Of a stretch of 29,343 nt of DNA, positions 23,347-29,343 are shown piece after piece. Made by a program: the position numbers and the translations under genes. The stretch lies in the NCBI GenBank assembly GCA_964512085.1, contig CAZEIU010000007.1:1-29343 (forward strand), read 5' to 3'. Position 1 is the first letter of the stretch. Every line of letters starts with the position of its first letter. Below the pieces are notes generated by a model. That model had not been told where the DNA came from and did no database searches. It was given only the letters and a program-made list of their open reading frames with translations. Origin of the DNA: JAUPVL01 sp964512085. GTDB lineage: Bacteria; Patescibacteriota; Saccharimonadia; CAILAD01; BJGX01.

Positions 23347-24672
23347 ATGAAATATAAGTATCTTAAGTTGTTAGCAGTTGTTATGGCTGGTGCTATAGTA
23401 GCTATGGCTATTTATTTGATCACCGCCCAGTATCAAATTAAAAAAGATAGCTTTACCGACTATAAGACCGGCGTAACTTATCCCACTAGCCCAATAACAC
23501 TTAAGCTCTGGTTGCCTACAGACGAAAAGAATAACTTAGATTCTACTATTGATGAGTTTAGAAAGATTCATCCGAGCGTAACTTTTGAAACTGAATATAT
23601 CGATACCGCGAGTTATCAAGCAAAATTATTAGACGCCACCAAAACCTCTACCCTGCCAGACCTTTTTGTTTATCGAAATGACGGGTTGCCGCTATATAAA
23701 AGTGCGTTAGCTACAGCGCCCGAGAGTATATTTACAATTAAGCAATACTCAGATACATTTAGCCCATTCGCTTCTCAGCAATTAGTGTCCAATAATTCTA
23801 TCTATGGCGCCCCTTTGGGCTTAGCTACTCTTGGCATGATCTATAACAAAGATAGATTTAGCCAAGCTAGTATTACAACACCTCCAACTACATGGGATGA
23901 GTTTCAAAAGACCAATGATGCTTTAAGAAAAAAAGACGGTCAAAACTTGTACTCTTCTGGTGTAGCTCTAGGTACTTCTGCTATCCGTAATTACCCAGAC
24001 ATTATTAGTGTGCTTATGATGCAAAATGGGGCGAGTATGACCAACGACCCGCCTACTCAAGCAACTTTTCAGTTACAACAGAGCGATGGCTATCAGCCAT
24101 CGGCCAAAGCCGTGGCGTTCTATGCTAGTTTTGCTCAACCCACCAAACAAAATTATAGCTGGAGTGATAATTTGGGGAGTAGTATAAATGCTTTGTCTCA
24201 AAACAAAACCGCACTTATTGTTGATTACCCTATGGCTGCCAAACAAGTAGCTACCCTCAACTCTAATATGCAGTTAGGGTTTGCACCACTCCCCCAAACC
24301 AACCCTAGTAGTCCCGTAAACTATGGAGTAATCTTAAGCGGCGGAGTGGGTAAAAACACTCAATACAGCGAGATTGCTTGGGATTTTTGGGGGTTTGCAA
24401 CTAGTAAAACTGCTCAACGACAGTTTTCTATTCAAAGCTTTTGGCCAGCATCGCGCAAAGATCTTATAAAAGAGCAGCTTAACGATAAAGACTTGAACTC
24501 ATTTGCCAAACAGTCGGTTACGGCTAAGAGTTGGTACAAAGGTGTAAATTATGCTGTTAATGCTGATTTTGTTGATATGCTCAACTCTTATTTATTGGGT
24601 CTAGATGCCCAAACGGCGGTTAATAATACGGCTGTAAAAGTAACTGTCGAGATACAAAAAAGCAACCAATAA
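23347..24672 (+). CDS. membrane-anchored extracellular solute-binding protein (family 1 type)
   Basis: The 441-residue protein resembles sugar-binding proteins of ABC importers. The N-terminal lobe begins SPITLKLWLPTDEKNN with TIDEFRKIHPSVTFETEYID, followed by LPDLFVYRND, a hinge near YGAPLGLATLGMIYNKD and TWDEFQKTNDALRKKDG. Later come ALIVDYPMAAKQVATLNSN and AWDFWGFATSK. It is tethered by an uncleaved membrane helix (about 7-26) because no lipobox cysteine follows the signal. No ABC permease or ATPase lies nearby, so it is an orphan. It might feed a transporter elsewhere or bind a host-derived oligosaccharide. The ligand cannot be told from sequence. A terminator overlaps its stop codon. Confidence 0.82.
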   Translation: MKYKYLKLLAVVMAGAIVAMAIYLITAQYQIKKDSFTDYKTGVTYPTSPITLKLWLPTDEKNNLDSTIDEFRKIHPSVTFETEYIDTASYQAKLLDATKTSTLPDLFVYRNDGLPLYKSALATAPESIFTIKQYSDTFSPFASQQLVSNNSIYGAPLGLATLGMIYNKDRFSQASITTPPTTWDEFQKTNDALRKKDGQNLYSSGVALGTSAIRNYPDIISVLMMQNGASMTNDPPTQATFQLQQSDGYQPSAKAVAFYASFAQPTKQNYSWSDNLGSSINALSQNKTALIVDYPMAAKQVATLNSNMQLGFAPLPQTNPSSPVNYGVILSGGVGKNTQYSEIAWDFWGFATSKTAQRQFSIQSFWPASRKDLIKEQLNDKDLNSFAKQSVTAKSWYKGVNYAVNADFVDMLNSYLLGLDAQTAVNNTAVKVTVEIQKSNQ

Positions 24673-24685
24673 TGGCTGCTTTTTT
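24656..24685 (+). terminator. Rho-independent terminator of the solute-binding-protein gene
   Basis: AAAAAAGCAACC (24656-24667) can pair with GGCTGCTTTTTT (24674-24685) with one A-C mismatch, leaving a 6-base loop, and it ends in a run of six T. The gene's TAA stop (24670-24672) is inside the loop. Because both arms carry A/T runs it may also stop the convergent hsp20 transcript. Confidence 0.75.
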
Positions 24686-24706
24686 GTTGATTTTAGTTTT
24701 AGCTAA

Positions 24707-25141
24707 TTAAACTGGTTTTACTTTTATCTTCTTAACCTTGTCTTCTGGTACTACCTTTGGAATCTCAATGGTCAGTACGCCGTCTTTTAGGCTTGCATTG
24801 GCTTTTTCGGCGACTGTCGAGGTAGGTAATATTACCGATCGGCTAAAGCTACCCCAGAAACACTCTTGTACATAGTACTGATCTTTCTCGATAGTTCTTT
24901 CTTCTTTGCGGTCACCTCTTATAGTCACTACATCTTCAGAAATAGCTACATCAATATCTTCTGGCTTTACACCAGCAATTGGGGCTTTAATAACAATAGT
25001 GTCTTTTGTTTGAAAAACATCGACTGCCAATTGGCCTTCAAATTCTTCTTCATTCATCCACTCTTCGTTTGAAGTTTGCTCTTCTTCTAAAAAATCATCT
25101 TCTAAAATTTCTTGATCAACTGCATTGTTTTTACGTGCCAT
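24707..25141 (-). CDS. small heat-shock protein Hsp20
   Basis: ATP-independent chaperone that holds unfolding proteins. The 144-residue product has a very acidic N-terminal arm (EILEDDFLEEEQTSNEEW), an alpha-crystallin domain (about 38-132) with DVFQTKDTIVIKAPIAGVKPEDIDV and VVTIRGDRKEER, and the family signature ASLKDGVLTIEIPK near residue 118, ending in a short KKIKVKPV tail with a VKPV in place of the usual IxI motif. A strong AAGGAG ribosome binding site (9 bases before the ATG) and an excellent sigma-70-like promoter are present. No heat-shock operator such as CIRCE is seen. It is convergent with the solute-binding-protein gene and divergent from comF. Confidence 0.93.
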   Translation of the reverse strand: MARKNNAVDQEILEDDFLEEEQTSNEEWMNEEEFEGQLAVDVFQTKDTIVIKAPIAGVKPEDIDVAISEDVVTIRGDRKEERTIEKDQYYVQECFWGSFSRSVILPTSTVAEKANASLKDGVLTIEIPKVVPEDKVKKIKVKPV

Positions 25142-25184
25142 AAAAAATTACTCCTTATGTTTGCTCTTTTCTTGCTTGCTATTT

Positions 25185-25213
25185 ATTATAGCCAGATAAG
25201 AGTGTGAGTGCAA
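25185..25213 (-). promoter_or_regulatory. promoter of hsp20
   Basis: TTGCAC (25208-25213) and a perfect TATAAT (25185-25190) are separated by 17 bases on the minus strand, about 44 bases before the ATG at 25141. This is the best promoter in the window. The leader contains the AAGGAG site. The -35 almost touches the comF ATG (25218), so comF's own promoter must overlap; a weak candidate on the plus strand is TTGCTT (25172-25177) with GATAAG (25195-25200). Confidence 0.7.
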
Positions 25214-25217
25214 GTAA

Positions 25218-25877
25218 ATGATATTATCAAGCATTATTAATATTATTAGCCCGCCCAAGTGTTTGGTTTGTAACAAAGAGGGCAAAGTAATGTGCAGTGA
25301 GTGTTGGCAAAATACTACTGCTTTGCGCAAATCGGCGTGTTTTTTGTGTAATAAGCTAAATGATGACGGCAAAACCTGCTCTAATTGTCGCCGTAAATCT
25401 TATTTACTGGGTGCCACTATCCCTTATCGTTTGCAAGATATAGTCAAAGAGAGTATTTATCAGCTTAAGTATTACTCTAACGTCGATATGGCGAAGTTTT
25501 TGGCCGAACAGATTGCAGATTTTGTACCGCAAATACATTTTGACTGTATTTGTTTTGTGCCTTCTACGGGCAAGACACAGCGTAAAAGAGGTTATAATCA
25601 ATCTAAACTAATAGCTAAGCAGGTTTCAAAAGTACTCCATATACCAATATCGCAAAAGCTCATAAGAATTAGTCATGTCGATCAAATTGGTCTTGATAGG
25701 CAACAACGATTCGCTGTAGTAGCCGATAATTTTATATTGCAAAGAGCTTGTACTAATCAAAATATATTACTTATAGACGATGTTATTACCACTGGCGCAA
25801 CAGTGAATGAATGCACTAAGGTCTTAAAAAATGCTGGTGCCAAAAAAGTCTGGGTCTTAGCGGTTGCCAAAAAATAA
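25218..25877 (+). CDS. ComF/GntX-family phosphoribosyltransferase-like protein
   Basis: ComF-family proteins combine an N-terminal zinc-finger with a type I phosphoribosyltransferase fold and are linked in several bacteria to natural DNA transformation. This 219-residue version has paired cysteine motifs at the N-terminus (CLVCNKEG, CSEC, CFLCNK, CSNC), the FVPSTGKTQRKRGYNQSK segment near residue 114, and the PRPP loop ILLIDDVITTGATV near residue 179. Length is typical. No Shine-Dalgarno is evident. It is divergent from hsp20, and its stop is 1 base from the convergent methyltransferase stop. Together with the T4SS-type pilins it may point to DNA uptake, though no comEC or comEA is in view. 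Confidence 0.9.
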   Translation: MILSSIINIISPPKCLVCNKEGKVMCSECWQNTTALRKSACFLCNKLNDDGKTCSNCRRKSYLLGATIPYRLQDIVKESIYQLKYYSNVDMAKFLAEQIADFVPQIHFDCICFVPSTGKTQRKRGYNQSKLIAKQVSKVLHIPISQKLIRISHVDQIGLDRQQRFAVVADNFILQRACTNQNILLIDDVITTGATVNECTKVLKNAGAKKVWVLAVAKK

Positions 25878-25878
25878 C

Positions 25879-26415
25879 TTAACTATATAAATACCATTTA
25901 CTAGCATGCCTTGATTGATTAGTAAGCGTGTAGGTTTTTGTGGGCTTAATACTGTCTAGCCCGAACTCTACAGCCACTACTCGCCCACCATTTTTAATTA
26001 CCTGCATTAGGGCAGGCTTAATCGCTTCTATAAGATTGGGCATTAGATATACAAAGACAACCTTTGCGTCAGTAAAATCCAACTTTTGAATGTCACCTAG
26101 CTTAATTTGTATATTTTGAATGCTGTGCGTTTTTATCTTGGCTAGAATGTAAGGAAACAGCGCTTTCTCTATGCCTACAAAGCTAGCTTTTGGCTGTATT
26201 TGGTTGGCAATTATTAACACCCTACCATCGCCACAACCTAGCTCATAAAACTTTTCATTAGGTTTGAGCTTGAGACCTTTAATAATTTCATTAATGGTGC
26301 TTTTTTCTAAACTAATAAACGGTGTTTTGGCTACAAATATATGATCGTAGGCAAATACCAAAAAAACTGCCAATATTAATGCTACAACTTGTAAAATAAT
26401 AATTTGTAATAGCAT
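25879..26415 (-). CDS. membrane-anchored class I SAM-dependent methyltransferase-like protein
   Basis: The 178-residue product starts with a membrane helix (about 3-25), then a Rossmann-like methyltransferase core. Motif I, EKFYELGCGDGRVLIIANQ, spans about 53-71 and is followed by ASFVGIEKALFPYI, LGDIQKLDF and VVFVYLMPN, and NGGRVVAVEFGL lies near 145. The glycine-rich loop is intact, so SAM binding is likely. The substrate is unknown; a similar N-terminally anchored family is often annotated as class I methyltransferase. The start follows the NUDIX stop after one base, so they are cotranscribed. Confidence 0.75.
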   Translation of the reverse strand: MLLQIIILQVVALILAVFLVFAYDHIFVAKTPFISLEKSTINEIIKGLKLKPNEKFYELGCGDGRVLIIANQIQPKASFVGIEKALFPYILAKIKTHSIQNIQIKLGDIQKLDFTDAKVVFVYLMPNLIEAIKPALMQVIKNGGRVVAVEFGLDSIKPTKTYTLTNQSRHASKWYLYS

Positions 26416-26416
26416 T

Positions 26417-26983
26417 CTAGCTTATATCGTCCAAATTAATTATTTTGTTTTGCAAAAGGTAATCGATCGCCAACCAACCACACTCACTATGGCTGGTTTT
26501 GCCTTTGCGCAATACTTCTTTTACATATGTTTTAAGTGGTATTAGCTCTACATTTATGTCTTCGGCATCGTCTAGCTTTTGTTTGGACACTAGTTTGCAA
26601 TCTAAGGCTAAGAAATAATTACCCATACCATCGGCGTACGGCATCCAAGCTATATTTTCACCTAGCATAATGGTCTTTGTTGGCTGATAACCGGTTTCTT
26701 CTAATAGCTCTCTTATAGCTGCCTGCTTGGTCGTTTCGCCATCGTCTACGATACCAAAAGGCATCTCTTGCAATATCATCTCTGGCCCCGGCCTATACGA
26801 TGTTGCTGTTATTACTTCTAGGTCTTTGGTGAGCGCAAAGACGCCTATAAAACCATTCTTGAGATACCATATATCAAAGCTGTGTTTGCTACCATTTGGC
26901 AACTCAAACTCTTTAGTTAAAAACGTTTTGTACGAGCCTTTAAACTCTTTTTGTGAAAGTTTTTTCCATTTTTGTATAGCCAT
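26417..26983 (-). CDS. NUDIX hydrolase, ADP-ribose pyrophosphatase-like
   Basis: Hydrolyses a nucleoside diphosphate linked to another moiety, probably ADP-ribose or a similar compound. The Nudix box GIVDDGETTKQAAIRELL followed by EETGY fits Gx5Ex7REUxEExGU exactly. The layout, with an N-terminal beta-rich domain and an ending typical of NudF-like proteins, fits ADP-ribose pyrophosphatases, but substrate is not proven. The preferred start is the ATG at 26981-26983 (MAIQKWKK). The upstream in-frame ATG at 26992 lies inside the -10 box, and with the promoter so close the lower ATG would be read from a leaderless mRNA. It is cotranscribed with the anchored methyltransferase. Confidence 0.85.
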   Translation of the reverse strand: MAIQKWKKLSQKEFKGSYKTFLTKEFELPNGSKHSFDIWYLKNGFIGVFALTKDLEVITATSYRPGPEMILQEMPFGIVDDGETTKQAAIRELLEETGYQPTKTIMLGENIAWMPYADGMGNYFLALDCKLVSKQKLDDAEDINVELIPLKTYVKEVLRKGKTSHSECGWLAIDYLLQNKIINLDDIS

Positions 26984-26990
26984 ATATATC

Positions 26991-27019
26991 ATTTTACTAA
27001 TGTAAGCTCGCTATACCAA
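26991..27019 (-). promoter_or_regulatory. promoter of the NUDIX-methyltransferase operon, leaderless type
   Basis: The minus strand has TTGGTA (27014-27019) and TAAAAT (26991-26996) separated by exactly 17 bases. The ATG at 26983 lies 7 bases beyond the -10, so the predicted transcription start is the start codon itself. This supports the internal start choice. Confidence 0.6.
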
Positions 27020-27107
27020 ATAAACAACGACAAAACGCCAATGTACTCGCCGATGTTTACAGCGCTTAGGATAGGGCGGGATGGTGACGCTTTTTATTCT
27101 AGCAGTA

Positions 27108-27133
27108 CAAACAAAAATTAATATTTTTGTTTG
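27108..27133. repeat. AT-rich 11-bp perfect stem with 4-base loop
   Basis: CAAACAAAAAT (27108-27118) and its reverse complement ATTTTTGTTTG (27123-27133) surround TAAT. It lies in the roughly 190-base gene-free stretch between the NUDIX promoter and the tRNA. It could be a weak bidirectional terminator for the minus-strand tRNA transcript or a protein-binding site. The stem has only two G-C pairs. Confidence 0.6.
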
Positions 27134-27140
27134 ATAAGGA

Positions 27141-27206
27141 GTGAATATATCATTACTGAAGTGAATTATTTTTTGCATTGATTCACGTAAGTAAAAGTAT
27201 ATTCAC
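27141..27206. repeat. array of four GTGAAT half-sites at exact 20-bp spacing with dyad symmetry
   Basis: GTGAAT begins at 27141 and 27161; its reverse complement ATTCAC begins at 27181 and 27201. All four starts are exactly 20 bp apart, and the array has dyad symmetry about 27173/27174. The outer pair is longer: 27141-27160 and the reverse complement of 27187-27206 share GTGAATATA and then TTACT, 15 of 20 bases in all. The array ends 4 bases from the tRNA CCA end. Four sites on one face of the helix suggest a dimeric or tetrameric DNA-binding protein. No protein-coding explanation is seen. Confidence 0.75.
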
Positions 27207-27210
27207 GACG

Positions 27211-27300
27211 TGGCGGAGAGGGCGGGATTCGAACCCGCGAGACAATTGCTTGCCCACACGCTTTCCAAGCGTGCGCCTTCAGCCACTCGGCCACCTCTCC
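27211..27300 (-). tRNA. tRNA-Ser (anticodon GGA), CCA encoded
   Basis: Read on the minus strand, the 5' arm GGAGAGG pairs with CCTCTCC. The D-arm GCCGAGTGGCTGAAGGC, the anticodon stem CACGC/GCGTG with loop TTGGAAA (anticodon GGA), a long variable arm and the T-arm GGGTTCGAATCCC are all present. The discriminator is G and the CCA end is encoded (27211-27213). The long variable arm and discriminator G mark tRNA-Ser; GGA reads UCU and UCC codons. Confidence 0.95.
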
Positions 27301-27316
27301 TTAAGTGATACTTATA

Positions 27317-27322
27317 ATTATA
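27317..27322 (-). promoter_or_regulatory. putative -10 box of the tRNA-Ser gene
   Basis: A perfect TATAAT on the minus strand lies 16 bases before the tRNA. A -35-like TTGGGT (27342-27347) would lie in the 3' arm of the terminator stem, 19 bases away, so the terminator and promoter may share bases. Only moderately supported. Confidence 0.4.
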
Positions 27323-27339
27323 TAACTTAAGATTATAAA

Positions 27340-27364
27340 AAACCCAACTTGTTAGGTTGGGTTT
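27340..27364 (-). terminator. Rho-independent terminator of the NYN-like gene
   Basis: On the minus strand AAACCCAAC pairs perfectly with GTTGGGTTT (9 bp, 7-base loop CTAACAA) and is followed by a T-run. The TAA stop of the upstream gene (27352-27354) lies in the loop, so coding sequence and terminator overlap. Confidence 0.85.
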
Positions 27365-28167
27365 AGCATTTTATGACGATATATAGATGGAAAATATCTA
27401 ATATCGCCAGGTTTCATCGCTTCTAAATTTACTAGCCTTGGCGGAATGTGTCCAGGCTTAAATATGCCTTCAATATCTCGATAGTCTACAATTCTCACGC
27501 CGGCGTCTCTAACTCTGCCAGTTACCACTAGATCAGAGTAGCAAACAATAGTTACTACATGGCCCTCGCTTGCTAGCTCAATTGATTTATCAGCGATGTT
27601 TCTAAAATCATTACTCATGATATAGAAGTATGAATTAGCTGGATCTTCTGGCGCATGCTTATCGATATAATCTAGCATATCAGGATCAATATCAATTCTT
27701 TCATCATCTGGGTCTCTTTGGTCATATCTTACTTGATTGCCAGTGTACTTTACTCCAGAATCCCAAAAGGTATTACCAGCCAAATAGTTCGCAAAAGCTG
27801 TAATTGGCTGTAGAGTGCCAGTTGAAGCATTCAAAAAGAAACATGCTTTAACGTCGACTTTATAGGCAAAGTCTTGCAGGCGTTCGATGGGCTCTCCACG
27901 ACCTAAAGCATCGCCAACTATCCATCTATATAAGACGTTATGATCTGGTCGGTCATCTAGTTCTGGCCCTCTACCCAAAATTCTGCCTAAGGTAGAATCG
28001 GCGTTTGGACCGTCTACTACAGCGCAAATTTTAACTTTTTCTGGTAGCTGCGCATCTTCGCCTACCTCAAACATATCTCTACGGATNNNNNNNNNNATTT
28101 CTGGATCTGCACCTGCACCAAGACCTTTGGTTAATTTATCACCAATTTGAGGCGCAGTGTCGCTCAC
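27352..28167 (-). CDS. unrecognised acidic protein, possible NYN/PIN-like nuclease fold; contains assembly gap
   Basis: About 271 residues, rich in Asp and Glu, cytoplasmic with no membrane segment. I do not recognise a named family. Two stretches recall NYN (LabA/DUF88) proteins: KICAVVDGPNADS (DGxN with the first Asp) and FYIMSNDFRNIADKSIEL with GHVVTIVCYSDLV and ADGVR-like RDAGVRIVDYRD, comparable to the SxDxDF...G..V pattern. Most likely a metal-dependent RNA-binding or cleaving fold, but this is a guess. Translation begins at GTG (28165-28167) with AAGGA 10 bases upstream; no in-frame ATG is available. Ten N at 28087-28096 interrupt the N-terminus. If the true gap length is not a match, the first 23 residues could be in another frame. 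Confidence 0.55.
   Translation of the reverse strand: MSDTAPQIGDKLTKGLGAGADPEXXXXIRRDMFEVGEDAQLPEKVKICAVVDGPNADSTLGRILGRGPELDDRPDHNVLYRWIVGDALGRGEPIERLQDFAYKVDVKACFFLNASTGTLQPITAFANYLAGNTFWDSGVKYTGNQVRYDQRDPDDERIDIDPDMLDYIDKHAPEDPANSYFYIMSNDFRNIADKSIELASEGHVVTIVCYSDLVVTGRVRDAGVRIVDYRDIEGIFKPGHIPPRLVNLEAMKPGDIRYFPSIYRHKMLNPT
28087..28096. other. assembly gap (10 N)
   Basis: Ten undetermined bases inside the NYN-like gene, after the codons for residues 1-23. This is a sequencing or assembly artefact. The frame on both sides is open when ten bases are assumed, but the real length is unknown. Confidence 0.98.
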
Positions 28168-28199
28168 GACTGGTTCCTTTGCTGGTTTTCTAGGTGCCC

Positions 28200-28219
28200 T
28201 TATTGCATGCTTGCAATAA
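28200..28219. promoter_or_regulatory. palindrome upstream of the NYN-like gene
   Basis: TTATTGC (28200-28206) and GCAATAA (28213-28219) are a perfect 7-base inverted repeat around ATGCTT. It lies 33 bases before the GTG start, in the 97-base gap behind the isomerase gene, just downstream of a weak -10-like TATGTT. Probable operator or leader hairpin. Confidence 0.5.
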
Positions 28220-28264
28220 CATATGTATTTTTATCACAAATTGCCATATTTAGCAATAGTTACT

Positions 28265-29326
28265 TCAGTTGAGAGAGTTATCTAGATCTTTCTTAAACTC
28301 TTCTATTAGCTCTACTTTGGTCGGGTCTTGACCGTTAATAATAGCCATATAAGCGCTTACAAAGTCGCCAAAAAGAATACAATAAAGTATCTGCTGAACC
28401 AAATTAGCCCCTTCGGCAGTAATTTTTATTGGATTAAAATTTTGTGACTTCATTATCTTGCTACTTAAATTAATACGTACCTTAGCTTCATTGTTATCGA
28501 GAGTGCTTTCTAGTACTACTACACCAAATTCTCCATTGTTCTTGGCTGTCCAGCCTTCTATTTCGTTGTGATCAAGCTCTGAGAAAGTGTCAGCAAAAGC
28601 CATTTGCTTGGCGTTTTCGTTAATACTTATCTTTAGCTTATATGCAGCGCTCCATAGGTTAGAACTAGCATAGATAAGAGTTGGTTTACCGGCCAATTGC
28701 TTTGCGGTGTCTTGAGCTAAGTTGTCATTTTGTTTATCTGTAGACCAAGCTAATTTGGCAGTATCTAAAAAGTCGGCAGTGTCTTGCAACTCGCGTCTTA
28801 AGTCGCCATTTACAATTTTGGTGTCTTCGAGTACACAAGCAAGAGCCTTTAGACTAGCAAAAACAGCCAATCTGGGCTGGCTTACACTTGGTAATTGTAG
28901 ATATGTAAGGTTGTGGCTTTGGCAAAGCTGTTGCAATTTACCGCCATTGCCTATGCCTATAATTTTGGCGTTGTACTTAGTAGCTTCACCCAATGCACTC
29001 AAGGTTTCGGCAGTATTACCCGAGTAGCTCGATACTATTACGAGTGTGTGATTATCGGTATTGGCAGGCAATTTACTGCTTCTTATTACCTCAAAAGGCA
29101 TTAAGAGCCTGTTTTGGAGCCAATTTTTAACAATATCTCCAGCCAAAGCCGATCCGCCCATACCTACAAAGACAACGCTTTTTATGCCTTCTCCGTCTTG
29201 AGCAGTTATATTCTCACGCATGGTGTCGGCAAAGTTTTGCCTAAGCTGATTGGGTTGCGTGTCGATAGTATCAAATATATTCTCTTTGTCGATTGAGGTA
29301 ATATTCTTGTCGTTAATGTCGTTCAT
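28265..29326 (-). CDS. bifunctional phosphoglucose/phosphomannose isomerase (archaeal-type PGI/PMI)
   Basis: Interconverts glucose-6-P and fructose-6-P, and mannose-6-P and fructose-6-P, in the cytoplasm. The 353-residue product has two SIS domains. The first contains VVFVGMGGSALAGDIVKNWL (residues 50-69) and VSSYSGNTAETLSALGEA; the second includes the LDHNEIEGW active-site loop near residue 245 and FGDFVSAYMAI near the end. This is the compact archaeal-type enzyme rather than the usual 550-residue bacterial PGI. The only promoter element is an extended -10 six bases before the ATG, which implies leaderless translation. The NYN-like gene follows after 97 bases. Confidence 0.9.
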   Translation of the reverse strand: MNDINDKNITSIDKENIFDTIDTQPNQLRQNFADTMRENITAQDGEGIKSVVFVGMGGSALAGDIVKNWLQNRLLMPFEVIRSSKLPANTDNHTLVIVSSYSGNTAETLSALGEATKYNAKIIGIGNGGKLQQLCQSHNLTYLQLPSVSQPRLAVFASLKALACVLEDTKIVNGDLRRELQDTADFLDTAKLAWSTDKQNDNLAQDTAKQLAGKPTLIYASSNLWSAAYKLKISINENAKQMAFADTFSELDHNEIEGWTAKNNGEFGVVVLESTLDNNEAKVRINLSSKIMKSQNFNPIKITAEGANLVQQILYCILFGDFVSAYMAIINGQDPTKVELIEEFKKDLDNSLN

Positions 29327-29332
29327 ATTTGT

Positions 29333-29341
29333 ATTATAACA
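29333..29341 (-). promoter_or_regulatory. extended -10, leaderless promoter of the isomerase
   Basis: The minus strand reads TGTTATAAT (TGn-TATAAT, perfect -10) and then 6 bases to the ATG at 29326, placing the predicted transcription start at the start codon. The region for a -35 lies outside the window. Confidence 0.6.
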
Positions 29342-29343
29342 GC

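Noticed and set aside
26984..26992. Upstream ATG start of the NUDIX gene (MIY extension)
   Set aside because: This ATG overlaps the -10 box TAAAAT, so the transcript would not contain it. The ATG at 26981-26983 is preferred.
27001..27210. Possible CRISPR repeats in the tRNA-NUDIX gap
   Set aside because: Repeats are hexamers at 20-bp spacing with inverted copies; there are no 23-50-base direct repeats with unique spacers and no cas genes.
28722..29027. 101-residue plus-strand open frame
   Set aside because: It is antisense to the isomerase SIS domain, with no ribosome site or family similarity.
1..29343. UGA recoded to glycine as in Absconditabacteria/Gracilibacteria
   Set aside because: TGA ends dnaN, recF, yidC and the isomerase at the expected protein ends, and no conserved protein needs TGA to be read through.

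Overview
The window looks like the chromosomal origin region of a member of the Candidatus Saccharibacteria (TM7) or a close Patescibacteria relative. This is inferred from the gene content, because no 16S rRNA is present. The pointers are AT-rich DNA, very tight gene packing, a minimal Gram-positive-like type IV secretion (T4SS) locus of the PrgI/TraC/VirB4/VirB6 kind with several small pilin-like proteins, a Phage-tail-lysozyme/M23 enzyme, and a DciA-like gene behind recF as in Actinobacteria. TGA is used as a normal stop (dnaN, recF, yidC, the sugar-phosphate isomerase), so this is not one of the UGA-glycine candidate phyla.

Region 1 (1-3240, minus strand) is the classical rpmH-rnpA-yidD-yidC-jag-mnmE operon. 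Its genes overlap by 1 to 20 bases, it is read from one strong promoter, and mnmE runs off the left edge. Region 2 (3241-7453, plus strand) is dnaA, a probable oriC with a cluster of DnaA boxes, dnaN, recF and a short DciA/DUF721-like gene. gyrB, which often follows, is absent.

Region 3 (7450-23291) is a large T4SS-type locus. Eight minus-strand genes encode two VirB6/TrbL-like channel proteins, PrgI, a TraC-like protein, the VirB4 ATPase, a 1136-residue membrane-anchored M15 peptidase, a lysozyme/M23 peptidase and a membrane-anchored surface protein. Five small pilin-like membrane proteins lie in tandem on the plus strand, divergent from the channel genes. I see no relaxase, VirD4 coupling protein or VirB8/9/10 proteins. 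A surface machine for secretion, attachment or DNA uptake, with dedicated wall-cutting enzymes, is therefore more likely than a conjugative element.

Region 4 (23292-29343) carries housekeeping genes: an orphan membrane-anchored solute-binding protein, Hsp20, ComF, a membrane-anchored methyltransferase, a NUDIX hydrolase, tRNA-Ser(GGA), a possible NYN/PIN-like protein interrupted by a 10-N gap, and an archaeal-type phosphoglucose/phosphomannose isomerase.

Two general patterns stand out. First, many -10 boxes lie only 6-8 bases before the start codon, which implies leaderless mRNAs, and several carry an extended -10 (TGn). Second, next to the tRNA there is an unexplained array of four GTGAAT half-sites spaced exactly 20 bp apart with dyad symmetry.
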